From positions 248,001 to 312,000 of the forward strand of contig CP170561.1 in assembly GCA_042701975.1 (NCBI GenBank): a stretch of DNA of 64,000 nt, given 5' to 3'. This DNA comes from JAFALK01 sp042701975. Its GTDB lineage: Bacteria > Pseudomonadota > Gammaproteobacteria > Burkholderiales > Burkholderiaceae_C. Both the position numbers and the translations under genes were made by a program. The notes beneath the pieces were generated by a model, which saw only the letters and a list, made by a program, of their open reading frames with translations, did no database searches and had not been told where the DNA came from. Shown piece after piece: positions 34,914 through 42,316 of the stretch. Each line of letters starts with the position of its first letter. The first letter of the stretch is position 1.

Positions 34914-35804
34914 TTACTTCTTGGCGTAGTCTTCCATCGGCTTGTTGTTCGGATTCGCCCAAGCCGCCTTCGTGGCTTCGCTCATCGGCAGATTGAGCGA
35001 GCGGTTCGTCGGGGGGATCGGCTGCGTGAACCACTTGTCGTACAGCTTGGACAGCGAGCCGTCCTTGATCTGGCGGAGGATGGATTCGTCCACGGCCTTC
35101 AGGAAGGCAGCGTCGTCCTTGCGCACCATGCAGGCGATCGGCTCGACCGAGAGTTCCTCGCCGACGATCTTGAATTCACCCGGGTTCTTGGACGATGCAA
35201 TGTTCTTGGCCAGGATGGAGCCGTCCATCACGAAGGCGTCAGCACGGCCCGATTCCAGCAGCAGGAAGCTGTCGGCGTGGTCCTTGCCGTAGACCTCCTT
35301 GAAGTCGATGCCCTGGGCGCGTTCGTTCTTGCGCAGGGTCTGGACCGAGGTGGTGCCGGTGGTCGTGGCGACCGAGCGGCCGTTCAGGTCCTTGATGCTC
35401 TTGATGCCGGAGTTGGCGTGCACGGCGATGCGCACGACTTCAACGTAGGTCGTGTAGGCGAAGTCCACGTCCTTCTGGCGCGCCGCATTGTTGGTGGTGG
35501 AGCCGCACTCCAGATCCACGGTGCCGTTCTGCACCAGCGGGATGCGGTTCTGCGAGGTCACCAGCGTGTACTTGATGTCCAGCTTCTTGCCGGCGGCCTT
35601 GCTCAGGTCGGCGATGATGCGCTCGGCCATCTCGGTGTGGAAACCGACGTACTTGTCATTGCCCAGCGTGTACGACAGCGCCGAGGAATCACGCACGCCG
35701 AGGCTGATCGAGCCGCTGGCCTTGATCTTCGCCAGGGTGTCTTCGGCATGCGCCGTGCCCAGGGTCATGGCAGTGAGGGCAAGAGCAAGCAGGGTTTTCT
35801 TCAT
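34914..35804 (-). CDS. gltI: Periplasmic glutamate/aspartate-binding protein
   Basis: 296 residues with a Sec signal peptide (MKKTLLALALTAMTLGTAHA) and a type 2 periplasmic binding fold. Pattern LAKIKASGSISLGVRDSSALSYTLG then VGFHTEMAERI and the C-terminal KWFTQPIPP match GltI proteins. Chosen start is ATG at 35804 with AGGAG upstream; the longer upstream extension lacks a signal. First gene of the gltIJKL set; the LysR gene at 36839 lies just upstream on the same strand. Confidence 0.93.
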   Translation of the reverse strand: MKKTLLALALTAMTLGTAHAEDTLAKIKASGSISLGVRDSSALSYTLGNDKYVGFHTEMAERIIADLSKAAGKKLDIKYTLVTSQNRIPLVQNGTVDLECGSTTNNAARQKDVDFAYTTYVEVVRIAVHANSGIKSIKDLNGRSVATTTGTTSVQTLRKNERAQGIDFKEVYGKDHADSFLLLESGRADAFVMDGSILAKNIASSKNPGEFKIVGEELSVEPIACMVRKDDAAFLKAVDESILRQIKDGSLSKLYDKWFTQPIPPTNRSLNLPMSEATKAAWANPNNKPMEDYAKK

Positions 35805-35893
35805 TGGGGGCTCCTGAGAGACAGAGAGACAGGGGACGGGAAGATGGCAATCGGACCACACGGCTTCCGAGGTGCCGATTCGGGTTTGCACGG

Positions 35894-35914
35894 ATCATGC
35901 AAGGCCTGCATGAT
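35894..35914. promoter_or_regulatory. Perfect inverted repeat upstream of gltI
   Basis: ATCATGCA-AGGCC-TGCATGAT: 8-base arms, 5-base centre, 90 bases upstream of gltI and 13 beyond the LysR stop. No T-run follows on either strand, so an operator is more likely than a terminator. Possible site for a regulator of glutamate uptake; untested. Confidence 0.5.
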
Positions 35915-35927
35915 TCCATGAACGGGC

Positions 35928-36839
35928 TCAGGCCACCAGCGAATCCCACAGTGCAAGCGCCGCCGCTTTGTTGCGGCGCGACAGTGCCGGCTTCTCGCGG
36001 TAAATACGTAGCTCCATCGCCAGTTCGAACTCGCCCGGCCGCGCCGCTTGCACGAGGCTGCCGGCGCGCAGTTCCTTGGCCACCGAACTGGCCGGCAGGA
36101 AGGCCAGGCCGTGGCCTTCGAGCGCCATCGCCTTGAGGCTTTCGGCCATGTCGGTCTGGTAGAGGGCGTCCAGGTTCAGCGGGACATCGGCCAGCTTGAC
36201 GATCAGCTCGACCATCTGGCCCAGGTAGGCGCCGGAGGCATAGGCCAGGAAGGGGATCTTCTGCCCCGGCCGGCCGGGCAGGCTGAACAGTGGCTGGCCC
36301 TTGGCGTCGGCCTTGGCGTAGGCGGACAGCAGCTCGCTGCCCAGCGAGGCCATCTCGTAGCGCTCCGGGTCGAGCTGCAGCGGCTGGCTGGCATGGTGGT
36401 AGACGACCAACAGATCGCAGTTGCCTTCGCTGAGCTGCAGCATGGCGTCGTGCACGTTCGAGGCGATCAGCCGGCTCTTGAGCCCGCCAAAGCGCTGGCG
36501 CAGCTCCATCAGCCAGTGCGGGAAGAAGCTGAAGGCCAGCGAGTGCGGCACGGCGAACTCGATCATGTCGTCGCTGGCCGACTGGTGGCTGCGCAGCATG
36601 TTGCGCGTGGCTTGCAAGTCGCCCAGGATGTCCACGGCCTGCGCCAGCAGCGTTTCGCCGGCGCCGGTCAGCCGCGTCGGGTAGGACGAGCGATCGACCA
36701 GATCGACCCCCGCCCAGGCTTCCAGCGCCTGGATGCGGCGCGAGAACGCCGGCTGGGTCACGTGCCGAGCCTTGGCCGAACGCGAGAAGCTGCGCGTCTC
36801 CGCCAGGCTGACGAAATCTTCAAGCCACTTGGTTTCCAC
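35928..36839 (-). CDS. LysR-family transcriptional regulator, HypT-like
   Basis: 303 residues. Winged HTH with the KWLEDFVSLAETRSFSRSAKARHVTQPAFSRRIQALE pattern (quoted in part), which resembles the HypT/YjiE branch of LysR more than the catabolic group; the HypT methionines needed for hypochlorite sensing cannot be judged from sequence. The start is GTG (36839): the next upstream in-frame codon but two is a stop, and no ATG is near. Divergent from nothing intact: the plus strand upstream of it holds a ribosome-site and ATG (37002) without a proper gene. Confidence 0.88.
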   Translation of the reverse strand: METKWLEDFVSLAETRSFSRSAKARHVTQPAFSRRIQALEAWAGVDLVDRSSYPTRLTGAGETLLAQAVDILGDLQATRNMLRSHQSASDDMIEFAVPHSLAFSFFPHWLMELRQRFGGLKSRLIASNVHDAMLQLSEGNCDLLVVYHHASQPLQLDPERYEMASLGSELLSAYAKADAKGQPLFSLPGRPGQKIPFLAYASGAYLGQMVELIVKLADVPLNLDALYQTDMAESLKAMALEGHGLAFLPASSVAKELRAGSLVQAARPGEFELAMELRIYREKPALSRRNKAAALALWDSLVA

Positions 36840-37129
36840 GCCGGCAGTTTAGCTGCGCGTCCTGCCGGCGCCCTGTCAGTTCGTACATCGCCGGCTTGAG
36901 GTACAGCCCCTAGCCCGAAAGTGCGAGGCTGCGAAATCCTTCCTTGCCCCTGGCTACATATTTCCGAACGACAGCGATATATGCCGTCAGGAGCCTCACC
37001 CATGAAGCAGATCCCGAGCCTCGCCATCGTCAGCGTCAGTCAGCGTCACCAGTCCCGGACCGGAGCACGGCACGGCACGGCACGGCACGGCACGGATGAG
37101 CCTGCGCGCGCTCGCCGGCCTGGCGGCGC
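36840..37129. other. Gap with an orphan start and repeat
   Basis: The region divergent from the LysR gene has an AGGAG (36989-36993) followed after 8 bases by ATG at 37002 (MKQIPSLAIVSVS), then a low-complexity frame carrying the (CACGG)6 repeat and running antisense into the ABC gene until 37214. The first 12-15 codons look gene-like, the rest does not, so this may be the remnant of a divergent gene. No terminator is seen for either flanking gene. Confidence 0.35.
37066..37095. repeat. (CACGG)6 pentanucleotide repeat
   Basis: Six perfect CACGG units, immediately preceded by GAG and followed by ATGAG. Pentanucleotide tracts change frame when they gain or lose a unit; here the tract lies 60 bases after the orphan ATG at 37002, in frame in the present copy number (RHGTARHGT). 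A second ATG follows directly after the tract (37096). Confidence 0.95.
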
Positions 37130-38980
37130 TCAACCAGCGGCGCCGGCAGCAGCTTCCACGTTGATCGCGGGGCGCTCGCCAGCGCTCTGCTGCAGCCGCC
37201 ACATGCGGGCGTAGACGCCGTTCAACGCCATCAGCTCCTGGTGATGGCCACGCTCGACGATGCGGCCAGCCTCCAGCACCAAGATCTCGTGGGCATCGAC
37301 GACGGTCGAGAGCCGGTGCGCGATCACCAGCACCGTCTTGCCCTGGCCGGCGCTGTCCAGTTCGGCCTGGATGGCGCGCTCGTTGCGTGAATCGAGCGCC
37401 GAAGTCGCCTCGTCGAAAATCATCAGCGGCGGGTTCTTCAGCAGCGTGCGCGCGATGGCCACGCGCTGCTTCTCGCCGCCCGAGAGCTTGAGCCCGCGCT
37501 CGCCCACCATGGTCTCGTAGCCCTTGGGCGTTCCGGCGATGAAGGCGTGGATGTGCGCGGCTTGCGCGGCTGCTTCGACCTCCGCCTGCGTTGCACCGGG
37601 CCGGCCGTAGGCGATGTTGTAGGCCACGGTGTCGTTGAACAGCACCGTGTCCTGCGGCACGATGCCGATGGCGCGGCGCAGCGAGGCCTGCGTGACGGCG
37701 CGGATGTCCTGCCCGTCGATGCGGATCGCGCCCGAATCCACATCGTAGAAGCGGTAGAGCAGTCGCGCCAAGGTGCTCTTGCCCGAACCGCTCGGGCCCA
37801 CCACGGCCACCTTGCGTCCGGCTGGGATCTCGAAGCTCACGCCGTGCAGGATGGGCCGCTCGGGGTCGTAGGCAAAGCTCACATCCTCGAATCGCACGGC
37901 CGCGCCGGCCACCTGCAGTTCAGTGGCATGAGACGCATCGGCCACCTCGCGTTCGCGCTCCAGCAGCACGAACATCTTGTCGAGGTCGGTCAAGCCCTGC
38001 TTGATCTCCCGGTAGATCACGCCGAGGAAGTTCAGCGGGATGTACAGCTGGATCATGAAGGCGTTGATCATCACCAGGTCGCCCAGGCTGATGTGCCCGG
38101 CCACCACGCCTTCGGTGGCGCGCCAGAGCATGCCCACCAGCGCCGCCGCGATGATCAGCTGCTGCCCGGTGTTGAGGATCGAGAGCGTCTGCTGCGATTT
38201 GAGCTGCGCGCGGCGCAGCTTTTCCAGGCTCTCGTCGTAGCGCCGCGCCTCGAAATCCTCGTTGTTGAAGTACTTGACCGTCTCGTAGTTCAGCAGCGAG
38301 TCGATCGCCTTGGTGTGAGCCACCGAATCCAGCTCATTGAGCGTGCGACGGAACTTGGTGCGCCATTCCGTCACCGTGACGGTGAACGCGATGTAGAACA
38401 CCAGCGCGCCGCCCGTGATCAGCGCAAAGACGGCATCGAACTTCCACGCCAGCAGGCCCAGCACCAGGGCCACCTCGATCAGCGTTGGAATGATGTTGTA
38501 GAGCGAGTAGCTGATCAGCGAATTGACGGCCCGCGTGCCGCGCTCGATGTCGCGCGTCATGCCGCCGGTCTGGCGCTCCAGGTGAAAGCGCAAGGAGAGA
38601 TCGTGCAGATGCCGAAACACCTGCAGCGAGATCGCCCGCGCCGTGCCCTCGGTGGCCTTGGCGAAGATCAGCTCGCGCGCCTCGGAGAACAGCGAGGTCG
38701 ACAGGCGCAGCAGACCATACGCCAGCAGCAGGCCCACAGGCACCACCAACAGGCTCTGCGGCGAGCCCGGCTTGAGGTCCAGGCTGTCGATCAGGTGTTT
38801 GAGCAGCACCGGCACGCCGACATTGGCCAGGCGTGCACCCAGCATGAAGGCCAGCGCTAACGCCACGCGCCAGCGGTAGTTCCAGAGGTAGCCGAGCAGG
38901 CGCTGGACGGTGGGCCAGTCCTTGCGCGGACCGGCAGGGGCTTGGGAAGGCTGGGGTTTTGCAGCGGAACGCGAGCGCAT
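37130..38980 (-). CDS. ATM1/HMT1-like ABC exporter (fused permease and ATPase)
   Basis: 616 residues: N-terminal soluble lead, six membrane helices (about 35-325), and C-terminal ATPase with Walker A GPSGSGKSTL, signature LSGGEKQRVAIARTL, Walker B LMIFDEATSALD, and a switch His in AHRLST. The long TMD with FHLERQTGGMTRDIERGTRA is the ATM1-type pattern, for which heavy-metal or glutathione-conjugate export and Fe-S precursor export are described. No adjacent glutathione gene. Stands alone on the minus strand, with the start at 38980. Confidence 0.92.
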   Translation of the reverse strand: MRSRSAAKPQPSQAPAGPRKDWPTVQRLLGYLWNYRWRVALALAFMLGARLANVGVPVLLKHLIDSLDLKPGSPQSLLVVPVGLLLAYGLLRLSTSLFSEARELIFAKATEGTARAISLQVFRHLHDLSLRFHLERQTGGMTRDIERGTRAVNSLISYSLYNIIPTLIEVALVLGLLAWKFDAVFALITGGALVFYIAFTVTVTEWRTKFRRTLNELDSVAHTKAIDSLLNYETVKYFNNEDFEARRYDESLEKLRRAQLKSQQTLSILNTGQQLIIAAALVGMLWRATEGVVAGHISLGDLVMINAFMIQLYIPLNFLGVIYREIKQGLTDLDKMFVLLEREREVADASHATELQVAGAAVRFEDVSFAYDPERPILHGVSFEIPAGRKVAVVGPSGSGKSTLARLLYRFYDVDSGAIRIDGQDIRAVTQASLRRAIGIVPQDTVLFNDTVAYNIAYGRPGATQAEVEAAAQAAHIHAFIAGTPKGYETMVGERGLKLSGGEKQRVAIARTLLKNPPLMIFDEATSALDSRNERAIQAELDSAGQGKTVLVIAHRLSTVVDAHEILVLEAGRIVERGHHQELMALNGVYARMWRLQQSAGERPAINVEAAAGAAG

Positions 38981-39029
38981 GTGAACAGGGCGTTAGACAA
39001 TCGAGGCAACGACAGAACTTCCCCACATC

Positions 39030-39428
39030 ATGACCGACAAGACCAAAATCGACACGACAGAACGCCATTTGGTGCTGCGCGTCATTCCCATGCCCTCCGA
39101 TGCCAACGCCAACGGCGACATCTTCGGCGGCTGGATCATGGCCCAGGTGGACTTGGCCGCATCGGTCCTGCCCATCCGCATTTCGCGTGGCCGCGTGACC
39201 ACGGTGGCGGTCAACGAATTCGTCTTCAAGCAGCCCGTCTCGGTCGGCGATCTGCTGAGCTTCTACGCCACGGTCGTGCGCGTCGGCCGCACCTCGGTGA
39301 CCGTGCATGTGGAAGTGGAGGCCGAGCGCAACCCGGCCAATCCGCACCATGTGAAGGTCACGGAGGCGAACCTGACCTTCGTCGCAATCGACGACCAAGG
39401 CAAGCCGCGCGAAATCCCGAAAGACTGA
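39030..39428 (+). CDS. yciA: Acyl-CoA thioesterase YciA
   Basis: 132 residues, hotdog fold. YciA-type sequence MPSDANANGDIFGGWIMAQVDLAA holds the catalytic Asn-Asp region. Hydrolyses acyl-CoAs. The gene diverges from the ABC gene (49-base gap) and converges with the enoyl-CoA hydratase gene (23-base gap); it may relate to the nearby beta-oxidation cluster by function but is on the other strand. Confidence 0.94.
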   Translation: MTDKTKIDTTERHLVLRVIPMPSDANANGDIFGGWIMAQVDLAASVLPIRISRGRVTTVAVNEFVFKQPVSVGDLLSFYATVVRVGRTSVTVHVEVEAERNPANPHHVKVTEANLTFVAIDDQGKPREIPKD

Positions 39429-39451
39429 TCGCGCAGCCGCCCCGGCCGGCT

Positions 39452-40216
39452 TCAGCTGAACTTGCTGAAGTCCGGCTGGCGCTTCTGGAAGAAGGCCTGG
39501 AAGGCTTCCTGCGCTTCGGGCGAACGCAGCTTGGCACCGAAGATCTCTGCCTCGGTCTTGATGACTTCCATCAGCTGCGCGGCATCCGGCGCGCGCATCA
39601 GGCGCTTGGTCTCGCGCACGGCGCTGGGTGCCAGGCCGTTGAAACGCTCTGCAATGCGGCGCGCGTGGTTCACCACTTCGCCCGCCGGCAGCACCGAGTT
39701 GGCGATGCCGAACTCCACCGCTTGCTCGCCCGTGAAGGGCTGGCCCAGCATCAGCAGCTCGGCGGCCTTGCGCTGGCCGATCAGGCGAGGCACGGCCAGG
39801 CTGGAGCCGAACTCGGGCACCAGGCCCAGGCTCACGAAAGGCATGGCCAGGCGGGCGTCGTCGGCCACATAGACCAGGTCGCAGTGCAGCAGCATCGTCG
39901 TGCCGATGCCGATGGCCGGGCCGGTGACGGCAGCGACCACGGGCTTCTCGCAGGCCAGCAGCGCGCGCATGAACTGGAACACCGGAGCATCGTCGCCGCG
40001 CGGCGGGCGGGCCATGAAGTCTTCCAGGTCGTTGCCCGAGGTGAACATGGTGGGCTGGCCGTGGATCAGCACGGCGCGCACGCTGCCTTCGGCATTGGCG
40101 GCGGTCAGCGCATCGGCCATGGCCGAGTACATGTCCGCCGTGATGGCGTTCTTCTTCTCGGGGCGGGCGATTTCGATCGTCGCCACGCCGTTGAGCGTGT
40201 GGGTCTTGATGGTCAT
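39452..40216 (-). CDS. Enoyl-CoA hydratase/isomerase family
   Basis: 254-residue crotonase-fold protein. Oxyanion residues in GNDLEDF and the GPAIGIGTTML helix are the CoA- and oxyanion-hole region; VPEFGSSL is present where the second catalytic residue lies. ATG at 40216 with AAGGAG, overlapping the previous stop by 4 bases. The C-terminus (PEAQEAFQAFFQKRQPDFS) is common in this family. Terminal gene of the fatty-acid-degradation unit on this strand. Exact reaction is not fixed: hydratase or isomerase. Confidence 0.9.
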   Translation of the reverse strand: MTIKTHTLNGVATIEIARPEKKNAITADMYSAMADALTAANAEGSVRAVLIHGQPTMFTSGNDLEDFMARPPRGDDAPVFQFMRALLACEKPVVAAVTGPAIGIGTTMLLHCDLVYVADDARLAMPFVSLGLVPEFGSSLAVPRLIGQRKAAELLMLGQPFTGEQAVEFGIANSVLPAGEVVNHARRIAERFNGLAPSAVRETKRLMRAPDAAQLMEVIKTEAEIFGAKLRSPEAQEAFQAFFQKRQPDFSKFS

Positions 40217-41073
40217 GCGGATTCTCCTTGCAGCCATTTTGCCGCTTGCGGCCAGAGGCTCGATTGGAAAGGGGTACGGAAGAAGCCCATGTGCCCGATG
40301 CGCCGCGCGCCGACATCGCCGGGTGCGATGCGGCGCAACTCGACCTCGGCACCGCTGTAGAAGCCGTGCAGGGATTCGATGTTGCGGCGAGACATGAACT
40401 CGTCGTCCGTGAACGAGAGGGACAGGATGCGGGTCTTGAGCGCGGCGTACTGCTCCCGCAGTGCCGAACCGCCCTCACCCATCAGGTAATCGGGATGCAG
40501 GCACCAGCGGCGCCATTGGCGGATCACGCCGCGCGGCAAGTCACCCACCATGCGCAGGCGCTTGCCGGGGAAGTAGCCGAACAGCGGCACCAGCACGGGC
40601 ACGAGGACCCACCACAGCAGCCAGACATACCGCTTGAGCTGAGCGGCGTTCTCGCGCCAGTAGCCGGAACCGCCGGCGATGGTGACCACGCTGGCGATGC
40701 GCTCCCGCCCCGGCAGCATGCCCACGATCTGCGAGCCCAGCGAATGGCCGAGCCAGTGCAGCGGACGGTCATCGCCGAGCAAGCGCTGCATCTCAGCCAG
40801 CGCCGCGGCGGCGTCAAGCTTCGCCCAGGTCGGGATGTCGGTCTCGAAGCCGCGCAGCGAAGCCTTGAACGCAGGCGGACGCGAGGCACCCATGCCGCGG
40901 TAGTCGAAGCTCAGCACGACGAAGCCTTGTGCGGCCATCCAGCGCGCGAAGTCGGCGTAGAAGCGCTGCGCCACGCCCATGGCCGGCGCGATCACCAGGC
41001 CCGCGTGGGCCGTGGCCGGATCGCCATACAGCTCGGCGGCGAGCTGCGCTCCGTCTTCGCAGCGCAGCTCCAT
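40213..41073 (-). CDS. Alpha/beta hydrolase
   Basis: 286 residues. Nucleophile elbow GHSLGSQ, oxyanion region APAMGVAQRFY; one hydrophobic segment (VWLLWWVLVPVLVPLFGYF) in the cap, possibly membrane-associated. Serine in GHSLGS; a C-terminal His (IGHMGFF) fits the triad. Substrate unknown; could be a thioesterase or lipase-type enzyme acting with the thiolase (4-base gap). Ends overlapping the hydratase gene. Confidence 0.87.
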   Translation of the reverse strand: MELRCEDGAQLAAELYGDPATAHAGLVIAPAMGVAQRFYADFARWMAAQGFVVLSFDYRGMGASRPPAFKASLRGFETDIPTWAKLDAAAALAEMQRLLGDDRPLHWLGHSLGSQIVGMLPGRERIASVVTIAGGSGYWRENAAQLKRYVWLLWWVLVPVLVPLFGYFPGKRLRMVGDLPRGVIRQWRRWCLHPDYLMGEGGSALREQYAALKTRILSLSFTDDEFMSRRNIESLHGFYSGAEVELRRIAPGDVGARRIGHMGFFRTPFQSSLWPQAAKWLQGESA

Positions 41074-41077
41074 CGGC

Positions 41078-42292
41078 TTACAGACGCTCGATGATGCCCG
41101 CGGCGCCCTGGCCGGCGCCGACGCACATCGTCACCATGCCGTACTTCTCGCCGGTACGGCGCAGGCCGTGGATGACCGAGGCTGCGCGGATCGCGCCGGT
41201 GGCGCCCAGCGGATGGCCCAGGGCGATGGCGCCACCGTTCGGGTTGACCTTGGAGCGGTCCAGCACGATGCCCTTGCTGTCGAGGTCGTTCAGCACGGCC
41301 AGCGATTGAGCGGCGAAGGCTTCGTTCAGCTCGACCCAGCCCAGGTCCTGAGCCTTGATGCCGGCGGCCTTGAGCGCAGCGGGGATGGCTTCGATCGGGC
41401 CGATGCCCATGATGTGCGGCGGCACGCCGCGCACGGCGAAGGACACGAAGCGGGCCAGCGGCGTCAGGCCGAAGCGCTTGACGGCGGCTTCAGAAGCCAC
41501 GACCAGGGCGCCAGCGCCGTCAGACGTCTGCGAGCTGTTGCCGGCCGTGACGCTGCCCTTGGCGGCGAACACGGGGCGCAGCTTGGCCAGGCCTTCCAGC
41601 GAGGTGTCGGCGCGCGGGCCTTCGTCAATGTCGACGATGCGCTTCTTGGTGCTGATGGAACCATCGGCCAGGTTGGGCGAACGCGTGATCACTTCGAAGG
41701 GCGTGATCTCGTCCTTGAAGTGGCCAGCGGCGATGGCCTTGAGGGCGCGCTGATGCGACTCGAGCGCGAAGGCGTCCTGCGCTTCGCGCGAGACCTTCCA
41801 CTGATCGGCCACCTTCTCGGCCGTCAGGCCCATGCCGTAGGCCAGGCCGATATTCTCGTCGCGCTCGAAGATGGCGGGCGGCATCGACGGCTTGTTGCCG
41901 CCCATGGGCACCATGCTCATCGATTCGACGCCACCGGCGATCATCACTTCGGACTCGCCGACGCGGACGCGATCGGCCGCCATGGCCAGGGCCGTGATGC
42001 CCGAGGCGCAGTAGCGATTGACCGTCACGCCGCCGACCGTGTTGGGCAGGCCCGAGAGCACTGCCGCCACGCGGGCGATGTTCATGCCCTGCTCACCTTC
42101 GGGGAAGGAGCAGCCGATGATGGCGTCTTCGATCACGGCTGGGTCCAGGCCCGGCACTTGTGCCATGGCGGCCTGGATGGCCCTGACCAGCATCTCTTCA
42201 GGACGCGTGTTCTTGTAGTAACCGCGGCCCGACTTGCCGATGGGCAGGCGGGTGGCAGCGCAGATGTAGGCTTCTTGAACTTGCTTGCTCAT
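41078..42292 (-). CDS. fadA: Acetyl-CoA acyltransferase (thiolase)
   Basis: 404 residues. Thiolase triad: Cys95 (NRYCASG), a His in GHPLGATG, and a Cys in TMCVGAGQG. The last step of beta-oxidation, releasing acetyl-CoA. Full length. It follows the multifunctional dehydrogenase/hydratase gene (24-base gap) as in the usual fadBA order. Confidence 0.95.
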   Translation of the reverse strand: MSKQVQEAYICAATRLPIGKSGRGYYKNTRPEEMLVRAIQAAMAQVPGLDPAVIEDAIIGCSFPEGEQGMNIARVAAVLSGLPNTVGGVTVNRYCASGITALAMAADRVRVGESEVMIAGGVESMSMVPMGGNKPSMPPAIFERDENIGLAYGMGLTAEKVADQWKVSREAQDAFALESHQRALKAIAAGHFKDEITPFEVITRSPNLADGSISTKKRIVDIDEGPRADTSLEGLAKLRPVFAAKGSVTAGNSSQTSDGAGALVVASEAAVKRFGLTPLARFVSFAVRGVPPHIMGIGPIEAIPAALKAAGIKAQDLGWVELNEAFAAQSLAVLNDLDSKGIVLDRSKVNPNGGAIALGHPLGATGAIRAASVIHGLRRTGEKYGMVTMCVGAGQGAAGIIERL

Positions 42293-42316
42293 GTTGGTTC
42301 CTTGCGTGGCCGCTGT

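Noticed and set aside
37066..37095. CRISPR-like array
   Set aside because: Only a 5-base unit repeated head to tail, with no spacers and no cas genes.
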